Positions 1-9,477 of a stretch of 64,000 nt of DNA are shown here, piece by piece. Both the position numbers and the translations under genes were made by a program. The stretch is from positions 7,224,118 through 7,288,117 of the forward strand of contig OX442432.1 of assembly GCA_949361645.1 (NCBI GenBank). Reading direction: 5' to 3'. Under the pieces are notes generated by a model. It ran no database searches. It had not been told where the DNA came from and worked only from the letters and a program-made list of their open reading frames with translations. This DNA comes from Spongilla lacustris (lineage: Eukaryota > Porifera > Demospongiae > Spongillida > Spongillidae). Each line of letters opens with the position of its first letter. The first letter of the stretch is position 1.

Positions 1-476
1 TCTAAATCTAACCGGCTGCTAACCAGACGTTGACTAGGCCAGTGGGTAGTGGTACAACGCGCTGTGCGTGTGTGGGCTAATGGGGTCCCCTCCAACGAAA
101 AAGTTTGGCTTGGCTTAGTGAGGGAACTGATGTTCAGAAGTGGCACTAAAAAAGGTGCTTGTGTGTGTTGAGAAATGTAAATATTAATCATGTTAAAATT
201 TGCATCTCGTCACAATCGTGGCTCTCATCACTCTGCATCATCCACTTATGAGCCTAATCACCTCACTCACCTCACCTCTCCCTCATCTAATGTCCTCCCT
301 CATTACGTTTTCTATTGTATCTTTTAAGGTAAGGTGTTGTCAGGTGTGGATTGGAAGTGTCATCTAGGTTATATTCATGAGGCATTGGGCAGTTGGCATG
401 TACTATTATTAATCAGTTGGTTGGTAAATTTATGTGTTGAGCCCTTCCTTCTGTTCACTTGGTGATGAACATTCAG
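1..476. other. Upstream or intronic sequence, no gene resolved
   Basis: I see no exon I can support here. The stretch ends in a splice acceptor (attcag, ending 476) for the first recognisable SR-factor exon, so at least its 3' part is intron. The RRM1 and start codon of that gene must lie here unrecognised or upstream of the window. Confidence 0.5.
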
Positions 477-1298
477 GACTTGAAGGACTTTATGAGACAG
501 GCTGGTGAGATCACTTACGCTGATGCCCACAAACAACGTGTTGGAGAGGGGTAAGCTTTTGGGATAAACCATGTTAAGAGAGTTTATTTTTTGTTGTGAA
601 GAGGGTTTAAAAATATATATTTATGTACGTGTACATACTTTGGTATGCAGTGTTGTTGAGTATGCTAACCATGACGACATGAAGAATGCCTTGAGGAAGC
701 TGGATGGTGTGGAGCTGAAGGGACGCAAACTGCGGCTTATTGAGGACTCAAAGGGGTCCAAAAAGAAGTATGTGGAAAAACACATGTGTTTTTTTAGATT
801 GAAGTCGAACTTTTCTGCAGGTACTCTAGGTCCCGTTCAAGGACCAGATCTCGATCACGAAGCAAGAGTCGTTCTCCAAAAAGATCTCGCTCAAAGGAAC
901 CTTCTGGAGACAAAGGTGTAACAAATGAAGCAAATCCCCCTGAGGGGCAAGAGAAGGGGCAAACGGAGGCTGAGGACAAACCTGCTGCTATCAATAACAG
1001 GAACAGAAGCAGATCTCACAGCAAGAGTCGTTCAAGGAGTGCTTCCAGAGATAAGGGCTCCCCAAAGATGGCTCAGGATGGGGATCACTCCAAGAAGGAG
1101 CACAACAAATCTCGATCTCGTAGCAGGTCTGCTTCACATAGCGCCCAAGGGAGCAGATCACCAAGCCCTCGACGGAGCAGGTCTCGAAGTGGTTCCAAAC
1201 GCAATTCTGCATCTCCCAGGAAAAGCCCTACATCAGATAACGCAATGCACTCACGAAGCCCTTCGCCTGCTGCGCAGAAGAACGATGCGGACAACTGA
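477..1298 (+). CDS. SR splicing factor (SRSF4/5/6-like), 5' truncated by window
   Basis: Nuclear pre-mRNA splicing regulator of the two-RRM SR class. Exons 477-550, 651-767 and 821-1298 join in phase. The first exon encodes the start of RRM2 ([20 protein letters not shown]), and the second encodes its end ([17 protein letters not shown], then [10 protein letters not shown]). The third is an RS domain rich in [14 protein letters not shown] and SPRKSP ending in TGA at 1296-1298. The family pattern [16 protein letters not shown] in vertebrate SRSF5/6 matches closely. RRM1 and the initiator codon are not visible. Which of SRSF4, 5 or 6 it corresponds to cannot be told, since one invertebrate gene is usually co-orthologous to all. 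SYNJ2BP-like starts 221 bp downstream on the same strand. Confidence 0.93.
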
Positions 1299-1519
1299 GG
1301 AATAGTTTAACTGAATTTTTGTTTTCGATAGTTTTCTTTTCATCGAAAGCGTACGTATGGATAACAAACGATAGTGTATCTAGTTTGCAATGCATGAAGC
1401 GTTTGCGTTATTGTACAATCGCAATAACGCGAACCTTGACCTACTAAACAAGTATAGCTATTTTACGCATTAACGTTAGTAGATGAATAATAGCTTGCTG
1501 TGCATTAATTCGAAACGCG

Positions 1520-2174
1520 ATGGCTTCGTCAGCCCCTACGATCGTAGAAATAGAGTTACGTAAAGGGACAACAGGTATGTGCTGCGCTTTGAGACAAGCA
1601 TTCAACATCTGTTTCAGGACTTGGCTTTAATATCCGTGGGGGTATTGACAACATACACGTTGGCACCGACCCGGGTATTTTCGTTACCACTATTAAAAGC
1701 AATGGAGCTGCCGGCCAGGACGGAACATTACAAGTAGGAGATAAGATCCTAGAAGTTAACGGGACTAGCCTCCGTGAGGTGACTCACAAGGAGGCGGTGA
1801 ACTGCTTCCAGGGAAGTGGCGACGTAGTAAGAATGCTCGTTGAAACAGGGGCGGAAGCTCGGATAAAAAAGGTTTGCTTTCAAATGGTTAGCGCTTAAAT
1901 TTATTCGTTTCCTTTAACGTGTAGGAACAATCAACTGAGACTGAGTCACATCCAGCGGAACATTTCGCACCAAAAGAGACTAGTCACAGTGATGGAGGGG
2001 ATGACCATCACACTCAAAGGTTAGATATTGCGAGTGCTTTAAATGAGTGTGACAACATAACTTTCCTTTGCCAGTTTCTTGAGTAGACCACTCGTCATAT
2101 CAATGGCAGCAATATCAGTTGCAGCTGTACTCGTAGTAGTAGCAGTATTGGTAGTTAAAATGCGGAGGCGTTGA
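1520..2174 (+). CDS. SYNJ2BP: SYNJ2BP/OMP25-like PDZ protein, tail-anchored
   Basis: Four exons, 1520-1574, 1618-1871, 1925-2019 and 2075-2174, sum to 504 nt (167 aa). Residues about 10-100 form one PDZ domain with the carboxylate-binding loop GLGF and the string NGAAGQDGTLQVGDKILEVN, very close to human synaptojanin-2-binding protein. A short polar linker follows. The last exon encodes a single hydrophobic helix (SMAAISVAAVLVVVAVLVV) and a basic KMRRR tail before TGA. That is the layout of a mitochondrial outer-membrane tail anchor, as in the vertebrate protein, which recruits ligands such as synaptojanin-2A. The start was chosen because the ATG is followed by an in-frame 55-nt exon with a clean CAG/gtatgt donor. 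Confidence 0.93.
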
Positions 2175-2658
2175 ACTTTCCATCATATATATAAATATCA
2201 TTGACATTGGTGATGAGTATTAACTGATATTATGTCCTGGGTATTTGTAGGTTTGTTCGCGGTGTTGATTTATGAGTTCCAATCCCTCTCTAATAGTATA
2301 TCTCCTAACTTTATAAGTGGCTGCTAGTAATAATTATTTAATATCACTACAACACAACCGTGTAAATATGAAGCAAATAAGGGAATGTTCGAAAAACACT
2401 GACACCAATATTCTGCTCTCTGAGCAAGCAAGGTTTATCGACGTAGAGAACAGCTGTGGATAGTCATAGGACGATCTAGATCTGCAGAGGCACCGAGCCT
2501 GGAGGCGCATTGCATTATAGATTAAAGACCTTACGGAAGGTTATTTGCATTCGGTTGTAACGTTGGACTATCAATGTTTGAATGACTCGTGCCCAGACAC
2601 GGTTGCGAGAACGCATGCGTTGATAGTGGGTGTTCCAAAGCTGAAACGGATATAGCAA
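2175..2658. other. Intergenic, nothing recognised
   Basis: AT-rich spacer between the SYNJ2BP-like stop and the C19orf47-like start. It should hold the 3' UTR of the first and the promoter of the second. No repeat, RNA gene or conserved exon was seen. Confidence 0.5.
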
Positions 2659-4550
2659 ATGAGTAGTAAGTGTTGTTGTTCTATTGCCTTTTCATTTGGG
2701 CATTGTGTGTTTGACATTTTTAGTATGTATAAGTATAAATTTCTAAGGAATTACTCGACTCAAGGTCCTTCTCCCTTTGGGTGCGCGCCAGTTGGCGTAA
2801 CAACGTTACTTATCTTAATTCGCTAGGTTTCTGGGTTCAGTTCTTCAAGGACGCAGGCATTCCGTCTGCAACTGTTAAGAGGTAACCAGATTTTTAAATG
2901 GGATATACGGACTTTGCCAATACCACGATATTAGTTATGCAGGTATCTTCGAGGAGAATCGTATCACTAAGGACATGCTGCTCGACTTAAACAAGGTCCG
3001 ATCAACACTTTTATGTTCCTTCTTCATTACTGGGCGCCCAACTTTAGGAGATCCTGTTGGATATGGGAATCAAAGTGATGGGAGACCTCATAAGTATCTT
3101 GAAGCACGCCAAAAAAGTGTACAATCAGGTGAGGGGCCATTCACTGACCACACCTCAAGGGACCAGTCGCTATAGTGACGCTTGCTTTCATCCTAGTAGG
3201 AGCTGAAGAGAAAAGAAAAGTTTGGGCCAACCAACACTGATACCAATCCAACTGTTGCCCAGATCCCAGCAGTGTCCACCACTATGTCTGGTCAAGCATC
3301 TGACCATGAACCATGTAAGAAACACCTATCCATCACTCTTGACTAGTTTAGCCTCATTGACAGTGGGTGACAGCTCACTGGACTTGAATGCGAGTGATGC
3401 CTGGGGCCGTGAAACTGCTGCACAGGGTGTGTTGCCACCAGCCTCCCCGGGGTATGAAGGGCTGGATGAGGCAGTGCAGGGCGTGGGGGATATTGAGAGG
3501 TACCATCCAGTGGTGCACACTACCATTCGCCATGGCACTTTGAGATCGGACCAGATATTACTGGCTAATAAACAGTTAGGATCTCACCACGATGTGCCTG
3601 TCCAGACCCAGGATGTAGCACCGGTTAGTACGATAGGTGGACACCTTGCTTTGTTCCTTTTGCATACATATACGATGGTATTTGGTTGTATAGCCAAGGA
3701 ATCGCTATCAGGAGGAGTACACCACAGCAGCATATGAAAGCAGAATACATAGAAAGGTGTGTGTGTGTGTGTGTGTGTGTGTGCTTGCACATATGTCTTG
3801 ATCATTGCTATGTATACAATGCAGAGAAGCAGCATGTATGCAGATGAGATTGAGGTCTCCCATAGCGATGAGGAGGTGCGTCCTACCAAGCAGACCAGGC
3901 AGGTTGCCCGGAGCGATGAGGAGGTGCGTCCTACCAAGCAGACCAGGCAGGTTGCCCGGAGCGATGTGGAGGTGCGTCCTGCCAAGCAGACCAGGCAGGT
4001 TGCCCGGAGCGATGTGGAGGTGCGTCCTACCAAGCAGACCAGGCAGGTTGTGATGCCTGGCCGGGGGAGTGGCTCACCCAGCGTGGCCCAGCAGCGCACA
4101 GGTACCCTCTTCAGCCAGAGGGTGTTGGAGGCCGCAGGTGAGGAGGAGAGGCTCTGTGTGTCAAGAGAGAGAAGAATATTGGATCTTGTCGATTCTGCAG
4201 GGTTGCACTCACGAGGTGGTCTGGATGCCTCTCGAGTGGTGCAAAGTTCACAGCAATCAGTTTTCCAGCGCCTTGATCGGTCAGGAAAGGATTCGCTGCA
4301 GCACAGAGATGAAGGCAAGGTGACCAGAGACATAACAGTCGAGGCTAAAAGGATGAAGGTGCAGCAACAGCCAGATGCAAGATCGCGGTTGGTGGTCGTA
4401 AAGAGTTCCAAGCCCAGTCGGCTGATATCTTCTGCACCACCACGCGAGTCTTCAATGGTAGCAGACAAGATGGAACAGAAGGGCAAGACAGCGGTGCATT
4501 TGCGTGTGGACCGCACAAGGCTTGGAAGTAGAAAAGATGGTTCGTTCTAA
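2659..4550 (+). CDS. C19orf47-like SAM-domain protein
   Basis: Eight exons: 2659-2665, 2827-2881, 2935-2995, 3048-3128, 3200-3314, 3364-3623, 3712-3756, 3825-4550. They sum to 1350 nt (449 aa). Residues 1-85 are a SAM domain; FWVQFFKDAGIP, FEENRITKDMLLDLNK and GDLISILKHAKKVY match the human C19orf47 N-terminus (family of unknown function, nuclear in vertebrates). The rest is low-complexity and basic, with a VFQRLD motif matching SVFDRLG of the human protein. The last exon holds four copies of a 16-residue unit (SDEEVRPTKQTRQVAR). Exon 1 is only seven nucleotides (ATGAGTA). A GT microsatellite sits at the start of intron 7. The SAM fold suggests oligomerisation or RNA binding; the actual role is not known. 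Confidence 0.88.
3757..3783. repeat. (GT)n microsatellite at a 5' splice site
   Basis: The donor of C19orf47-like exon 7 (AGAAAG, then gtgtgtgt) runs straight into a GT dinucleotide array, so the splice donor is itself the first unit of the repeat. Confidence 0.9.
3864..4050 (+). repeat. 48-bp coding tandem repeat, 4 copies
   Basis: In-frame tandem repeat in the last exon of the C19orf47-like gene encoding SDEEVRPTKQTRQVAR. Copies differ at E/V and T/A positions only, so it is young. Net charge alternates acidic and basic within each unit. Confidence 0.92.
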
Positions 4551-4762
4551 CATTGACAGTAGTAACATTTAATGTCTCAACACACTAATGGAACAGTGGT
4601 GGGGTTAAAATGTGACCACTTTGTGTCTAGCAACTGTGATTTTGTGACCGGTGTCAATACTAAGTATAGTATCTTCAGCATCTGCACTTTGGCTCGCTGT
4701 TGTACTGCTAACTGGTGGTGTGGAGTGTGTCAGTAGTAACTGCTACATCATCTACAATACTG

Positions 4763-5596
4763 CTAACCTTGTCTGGCTGTCAGTGGTGCTGTACCCTGGG
4801 ACTGTTTCAAATGCTGTGGACAGTTGGTTCTTAGGTGTTCAACAGAACCACAGTGCCAGCAGCCTCCACCTGCAGAGGGAGGCCCACTAGTGAGTGACAA
4901 TGTAAAGGCTAAGTTATTAACCTTCTGGATAGAGGCCGCGGGGATTCTGTGAGCAGGTCTTAGACAAATGACCAACCTCTCCGCATATGAAGCACTTGGC
5001 AAAAGGGTAGTGTCCTGTGACAACAAAAACTTTATACACCGTGTAAACATCGCTTCTGAACCTGCCTGGGGGTACGCGGGTCTTGCAGTCGTTAATGCCA
5101 TGCTCCGCTGATCCGCACTTATAACATAGTTTCGATTTGTCCGTCCATTCGCGACACTTTTCCATAACGTGACCGACTTTTCGGCAGAAACGGCAACGCT
5201 TTTTCTTTGCAGCTGCATGCTTGCTTTTTGGTGGGGCGGCGTTTACTTGGCTCGTTTGTCCTTCATTCAAACCGGGTATCCGGCTTGCAGGATCTACCTC
5301 ATCACTAGTGACCATTTTCACCAGCTTTCTATTCTTTTTCTTCACATCTGTTCTCTTTAACTCTCTTTCCGTCTTTGCTTTCAACGTGACCTCTTTGTTA
5401 TTCTTTACGCAAGTGCCTGGCCGATGTGATATGACTCAATACGCTGTTTCAGTCGACATAGAGCATCACCTTCCGTACTCTTCTGGTCAGTCAATAAATG
5501 ATCACCATCTGTGCTCTTCTGGTGGGCTACCATTTCTGAAAAAGGTGTCCCTGGGAGACACGACTTTTTCGAGCGTCTTCTAGCTGTTCTGGTCAT
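4763..5596 (-). CDS. ZCCHC9: ZCCHC9-like zinc-knuckle protein
   Basis: Nucleolar CCHC zinc-knuckle protein. Model, minus strand: 5596-5409, 5352-4922, 4869-4763, sum 726 nt (241 aa, versus about 271 in human). The N-terminus MTRTARRRSKKS resembles human MTRWARVS. Four CX2CX4HX4C knuckles are visible: CRFCRKVGHVMEKC, CYKCGSAEHGINDC, CFICGEVGHLSKTC and CWHCGSVEHLRTNC. The last two match the family's KCFVCGEMGHLSRSC and GGGCKLCGSVEHLKK. Intron 1 (56 nt, GTAAAG...AGAG) has a weak acceptor and is the least certain junction; it is required to keep frame. The start codon lies 57 bp from the SRP9 start on the other strand. Confidence 0.88.
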
Positions 5597-5653
5597 CCTA
5601 ATTACAGCGCAATACTAGTGAGCCATTAATTTTAATAAAATACCATCGCCACA
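5597..5653. promoter_or_regulatory. Bidirectional promoter, ZCCHC9/SRP9
   Basis: Only 57 bp separate two divergent start codons, so both 5' UTRs and core promoters must overlap here or extend into the neighbour. No TATA box stands out. This is inferred from geometry only. Confidence 0.6.
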
Positions 5654-6004
5654 ATGACATACATGAAAACATGGGAAGAGTTTGCTAAAGCAGCTGAAAG
5701 ACTCTACAGCCAAGACCCTTGGAAGGTGCGTTCTACCGTCTATATCATAAAAAGTTTAAACGAGTCAGCGTTTTCTTTGTAGGTGCGCTTTGTCGTGAAA
5801 TATAGACACTGTGATGGCACCTTGGTTCTCAAAATGACCGATGACAAGCAGGTAATTATTGTTTTAAAATGTATCGCTTGTTCACAAGCGCCGAGTCTCC
5901 TTTTGCAGTGTTTGAAGTATCGGACAGATCAACACCAGGATGTCAAAAAATTGGAGAAACTTAATGGAGTCTTAATGAGGCACATGATATCGAAAATGCC
6001 ATAG
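5654..6004 (+). CDS. SRP9: Signal recognition particle 9 kDa subunit
   Basis: Alu-domain protein of the cytosolic signal recognition particle, partner of SRP14 in elongation arrest. Exons 5654-5725, 5783-5851 and 5909-6004 sum to 237 nt (78 aa). The N-terminus [19 protein letters not shown] matches human [38 protein letters not shown] and [17 protein letters not shown] match the two remaining conserved blocks. The acidic C-terminal tail of vertebrate SRP9 is missing; the protein stops at ISKMP. Confidence 0.97.
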
Positions 6005-6064
6005 TCAAAAACATACGGTACGCACTGTAGAAAATACAAACATTTTTCATCAACTGTAGTCAGT

Positions 6065-7029
6065 TCAACTTTGCATTTGATACCGTTGTTGCACCACGTG
6101 ATCAGCCCAGTTCTTTCTGAACTCCAATACGCAATAGTATTGCTAGAGGTGGCCAAACACGTATTGGAATGCTGTCAATTGTTCACCACTCTTACCTTGA
6201 TGGTCTGTATAGCAGCTGCACCTCTCACTTGTCTAACCAGCTCAATGGCTAGAATGGGTGACAGATCTTCATTGGTGTACAATGCTAGCAGTGCCACAAC
6301 CAAACATGACCGGCCCAGGCCATCAACACAGCTGCAAATACAAGGGGATTTAATCATTTGTGTGCCTTTCGTCTCCAGGGAAACTCACTGGACTAGGGTT
6401 TTTCTAGAATTTTGCAAACAACTGTGTAGGTCATGTAACAGGGTTATGCACTGTTCCACAGCTGGTTCCTCTGCCATTGGATAGTGGTGGACAGTAAAGC
6501 CCTTCTTTCTGTAATCCTCTACCATAGTTCCTACTTTACACCTTGTTAAATTGGATCAAAGCATCTACGCTACGTGATCACACCATGACACCCTACTTAC
6601 CATCGTAGCTCGTCGTCTGTGCACAGTACGAATATATCCTGAATGGCTGCTTCCTTAAGTGTGTCTACGTGCAGCAAAACAAGTGAGCAACAGATGAGAG
6701 CCGATGGATCCGTGATTACCTATGTCTGCAACCAGGCTTCTCCTTGCACCAGCGAAGCGATTACCAGGCAGAGACGATACAGCAACACTCACATTTAGCA
6801 TATTAAACCTATTACGGACAGCAGAGGAGAGTGATCCGTTTACATGTACACCTGGCTTAGTAGTCCATTACCAATTAATGACCAAAGGTGTTTGATCAGC
6901 AATGCCATCTTCTTCGTCAGAGTCCCAGTCATTAATTGGCGTAGGAGGTGGCTACACGTACACGAAGATAATAATCTATTAACAGATGGGTAACGTTCAC
7001 TGCCGCCCAGCACTTACAAAATGAACCAT
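6065..7029 (-). CDS. CDKN3: CDKN3/KAP-like dual-specificity phosphatase
   Basis: Cyclin-dependent-kinase-associated phosphatase family; in vertebrates it dephosphorylates the CDK2 T-loop. Minus-strand exons: 7029-7018, 6951-6872, 6808-6720, 6664-6601, 6541-6389, 6331-6196, 6142-6065, sum 612 nt (203 aa). The N-terminal NDWDSDEED and QTPLVINW match human FDSSDEEPIEDEQTPIHISW. AIQDIFVLCTDDEL matches GIQDIFVFCTRGEL. Splicing of exons 5 and 6 creates the P-loop HCVDGLGRS, so the HCX5R catalytic Cys and Arg are intact, split by an intron after His. AAAIQTIKQYYCVLEFR matches GAIQTIKQYNYLHEFR. Exon 1 has only 12 nt. Its start lies 141 bp from that of ERH. Confidence 0.93.
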
Positions 7030-7170
7030 CTTCAGTTGTGTAGGCCTCCAAGAAAGCCGGAGATGTAGCGGGTCTCCTAGTGACCAAACATACTGAGATA
7101 AATCAATGAATATGATTGGATATTAATTGTAATAATAGCACGTGACCAAGAGCCGAATTAGAGCACAAGG
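7030..7170. promoter_or_regulatory. Bidirectional promoter, CDKN3/ERH
   Basis: A 141-bp gap between divergent start codons of two cell-cycle-linked genes. It contains acgtgac (7140-7146) and AT-rich sequence, with no clear TATA element. Inferred from geometry. Confidence 0.55.
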
Positions 7171-7650
7171 ATGGTAAGCACACAAGTTAGCAGCAAGCGC
7201 GAATTTTTGCTAAGCGCGTTTCTTCTATTTGCAGCCGCATACAATTCTTCTGATCCAGCCTACAAGAGGCCATGATACGCGAACGTATACGGACTACGAA
7301 AGCGCACAGGAATGTCTCGAAGGTAATTCTCACCACATCAAAATCCGCCCACTAAGATGTTTGTAGGTATCTGTAAGATCTACGAGGAGCACCTTCGGCA
7401 GCTAAATCCACACACACCTTCAATCACGTATGACATTAGCGAACTATTCAAGTTCATTGATAACCTCTTCGACCTGAGTTGCTTAGTGTAAGCTGGCCAT
7501 GGTTAGCCTGCTATCTACTTTACCTCACCCCAAAACTCGGCTAGCCTCCAACCATCCACAGGTACATACCATCCTCACAATAAGGAGTGGATAAAAGAGA
7601 AAATTTACGGAATGTTGAAGAAACAAGCCAACCCAAGCCCGAAGACTTGA
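7171..7650 (+). CDS. ERH: Enhancer of rudimentary homolog
   Basis: Small, very conserved nuclear protein that binds RNA-processing partners (for example SAFB, CIZ1, DGCR8 in vertebrates). Exons 7171-7173, 7235-7322, 7367-7487 and 7545-7650 sum to 318 nt (105 aa, family about 104). Exon 1 consists of the start codon alone. [52 protein letters not shown] and [17 protein letters not shown] follow the family block by block. The last acceptor is ctag at 7541-7544 (not the later cacag), because only this keeps frame and gives the family length. Confidence 0.96.
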
Positions 7651-7734
7651 ACAGGCACACACACCTCACACATGTTCTCATTTTGATTTTGGTGACACAC
7701 ATTGCACACGATAGAGCTGCTGCATGCAATTTCT

Positions 7735-8979
7735 TTATGACTTGCATTTGTCATGCTCAGAAGACTGTATGTGGATCAATGTTTTCCTTGGAGTGTCCAT
7801 TTGCAGTCTGGTTGGGGATTTATGCAGCCTGTGCACCTTTCTTTGCTTTTGGTGCATGAGGTAATTGAAAAGTTTGACCGTACCGTTGCCGATAGCCTTA
7901 GAGCTGGAGGTGACCATGCCTAGTACCCAGCTAAACCTAACACGGCTGACGTCAAGAGAGGCTACAGCTAGGGGGAAGCTCACGATGTACATGCAGAGCT
8001 GGCGGGCAGGCCAGACTAGTACCGTCACAAACCTCCAGGCCTGGGTACCCGCCATGAAAGCGATGCTCTGCAATATTCCTTTAATTGTTAGTACAAAGGA
8101 AGACGAGGCGAGCAACTGGCTGAGGTTAGTGATCAGCAGTGTGCAGAGGGCCTGCAGAGGGGCAAGGCTTGCCTTCAACGACATCAGCACTGGCGCTAGT
8201 ACTGTACTCAGGAAGATGCTGAGTGGACTTAACCACTGTGCCCACCATTCTGTGAAAACTATCAATGCCATGTCAAACGTTTCCATGACTGATGCGAGGT
8301 GCTTCTTGAGAAGGTCAATGAACGGTTGGAACGTGACTTGTATGATGTGTACGTGTCTATAGAGCTGCCAGCTGGCCCAAAAGACTGAAAACACAGTGTA
8401 CACCAATATCAGTTTTTCCAGAGTTATTCGTACCTTCCTTGTATATAGCCACGTAGGAATATAAAAGATCCATGCCGGGAGAGCGTCTAGTGGAGTAACT
8501 CGCGGCTCGGTCTCAGCTTTCTGCAAGAGTAGGTCGTCTTCGGTTAGGTCGTCGTTGGTTGGGTCCTGCCGACCAGTTTTCAGCTGCAAGAGCATATCTC
8601 GCAGCTCGCCTGCCTTATGAACGGACGCCTTCATGGTCACGAGGTGGCAGGTGAGCTCGGCCGTACTTTTTTCAGCGGTATGGCTCTCGTAAACGACGTC
8701 GCTTTCTGTCTCCAGCGTACACCTTACCACCATGCTCTCTAAGGCGCCTGGCACACTGCTCACCAGAGCGAGGTCCATTCCCGTAATATCACGGAGTGTG
8801 AAGGTGGCCGGTGGGGCGTTGTTGGTTCCATTAGTATGGGTCCTTACGTAAAGATTCGAGGAGCCTTCCCTGTGAAAGAGCGCTATCCCTTCTTCCCCTG
8901 TTGTCTTGTACCTCCATGCTCCAAAATTTACTTCGTCTAGTGGTACTTTGACTAGATCTACATCACCACTGCAGTCCAT
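7735..8979 (-). CDS. Single-exon multipass membrane protein, unrecognised
   Basis: A 414-residue intronless reading frame. I do not recognise the family. The first 170 residues look globular and soluble (acidic, a possible beta-rich domain; LRDITGMDLALVSSVPGALE). From about 172 on there are several hydrophobic stretches (WIFYIPTWLY, LILVYTVFSVFWASW, then helices around LSIFLSTVLAPVLM, ALCTLLITNLSQLL, FVTVLVWPARQLCMYIVSFPLAV), so probably four to six membrane helices. The tail is basic (HQKQRKVHRLHKSP). Lack of introns is odd beside such intron-rich neighbours and could mean an old retrocopy. Its start lies 178 bp from that of the CSTPP1-like gene. Confidence 0.7.
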   Translation of the reverse strand: MDCSGDVDLVKVPLDEVNFGAWRYKTTGEEGIALFHREGSSNLYVRTHTNGTNNAPPATFTLRDITGMDLALVSSVPGALESMVVRCTLETESDVVYESHTAEKSTAELTCHLVTMKASVHKAGELRDMLLQLKTGRQDPTNDDLTEDDLLLQKAETEPRVTPLDALPAWIFYIPTWLYTRKVRITLEKLILVYTVFSVFWASWQLYRHVHIIQVTFQPFIDLLKKHLASVMETFDMALIVFTEWWAQWLSPLSIFLSTVLAPVLMSLKASLAPLQALCTLLITNLSQLLASSSFVLTIKGILQSIAFMAGTQAWRFVTVLVWPARQLCMYIVSFPLAVASLDVSRVRFSWVLGMVTSSSKAIGNGTVKLFNYLMHQKQRKVHRLHKSPTRLQMDTPRKTLIHIQSSEHDKCKS

Positions 8980-9157
8980 GCTTTTATAAGCGTCAACAAA
9001 CGCTTTTAAAAAGCCTTGTTGGGAGTAAACAAATGAACGACGTCGTTAATTTTTACTTTTAAAATCAATAATAAGAATAACAAATGTCATCATATATATA
9101 ATAATCTTGTGGGAATAATACAATACATGTAGTAATATCATAAGTGCGATGCAATAA
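8980..9157. promoter_or_regulatory. Divergent promoter region
   Basis: A 178-bp AT-rich gap between the divergent membrane-protein and CSTPP1-like starts, including tataataatc-type runs around 9095. Inferred from geometry only. Confidence 0.4.
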
Positions 9158-9454
9158 ATGGCGTCAAGTAACGCCACAACGCTTCTGGCTCCAGAGGTTT
9201 ATCTTCAGAAACACTGTTTGATGACCTACATACAAGATGCAGTGGCCTATGTGCTGCAGAGGAAAGGCGAGGCCAAGCCGCTGGAGGTATTGGTCGAGTA
9301 CTTTGGGAGTGTCAAGTCTGGCACGCACGTAGCCTTTCGGGAATACTCATACGTCATAGCAACTCCCCACAACCGTACTTCTTTTTTAAAGCTATTCTGG
9401 AGAACTTACGCTCAAATCGCGTTAAAAGGCGGCCCGATGAATGTTAAACGTTAA
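9158..9454 (+). CDS. CSTPP1/C11orf49-like protein, N-terminal part only
   Basis: A 98-residue frame whose first 85 residues match the N-terminus of human C11orf49 (CSTPP1, a centriolar-satellite tubulin-polyglutamylase-complex regulator): YLQKHCLMTYIQDAV, EYFGSVKSGTHVAFREYSYV and ATPHNRTSFLKLFWR correspond to YLAQRHVLTYMEDAV, EYFNSVCQGTHILFREFSFV and ATPHNRVSFLRAFWR. The human protein is over 300 aa. Here the frame ends at TAA just inside a 29-bp tandem duplication (9420-9477). Without the extra 29 bp the frame would run about another 100 nt. No downstream exons for the remaining family regions were found, so it may be a genuinely short paralogue or a truncated gene. Confidence 0.75.
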   Translation: MASSNATTLLAPEVYLQKHCLMTYIQDAVAYVLQRKGEAKPLEVLVEYFGSVKSGTHVAFREYSYVIATPHNRTSFLKLFWRTYAQIALKGGPMNVKR

Positions 9455-9477
9455 AAGGCGGCCCGATGAACCTTGTT
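9420..9477 (+). repeat. 29-bp tandem duplication, frame-breaking
   Basis: cgttaaaaggcggcccgatg occurs at 9420 and again at 9449, a 29-bp offset. As 29 is not a multiple of three, the second copy shifts the CSTPP1-like frame into an immediate TAA. Confidence 0.9.

Noticed and set aside
3584..4516. 310-residue minus-strand frame
   Set aside because: Antisense of the C19orf47-like last exons; the plus strand carries the SAM-domain gene with consistent exon phases.
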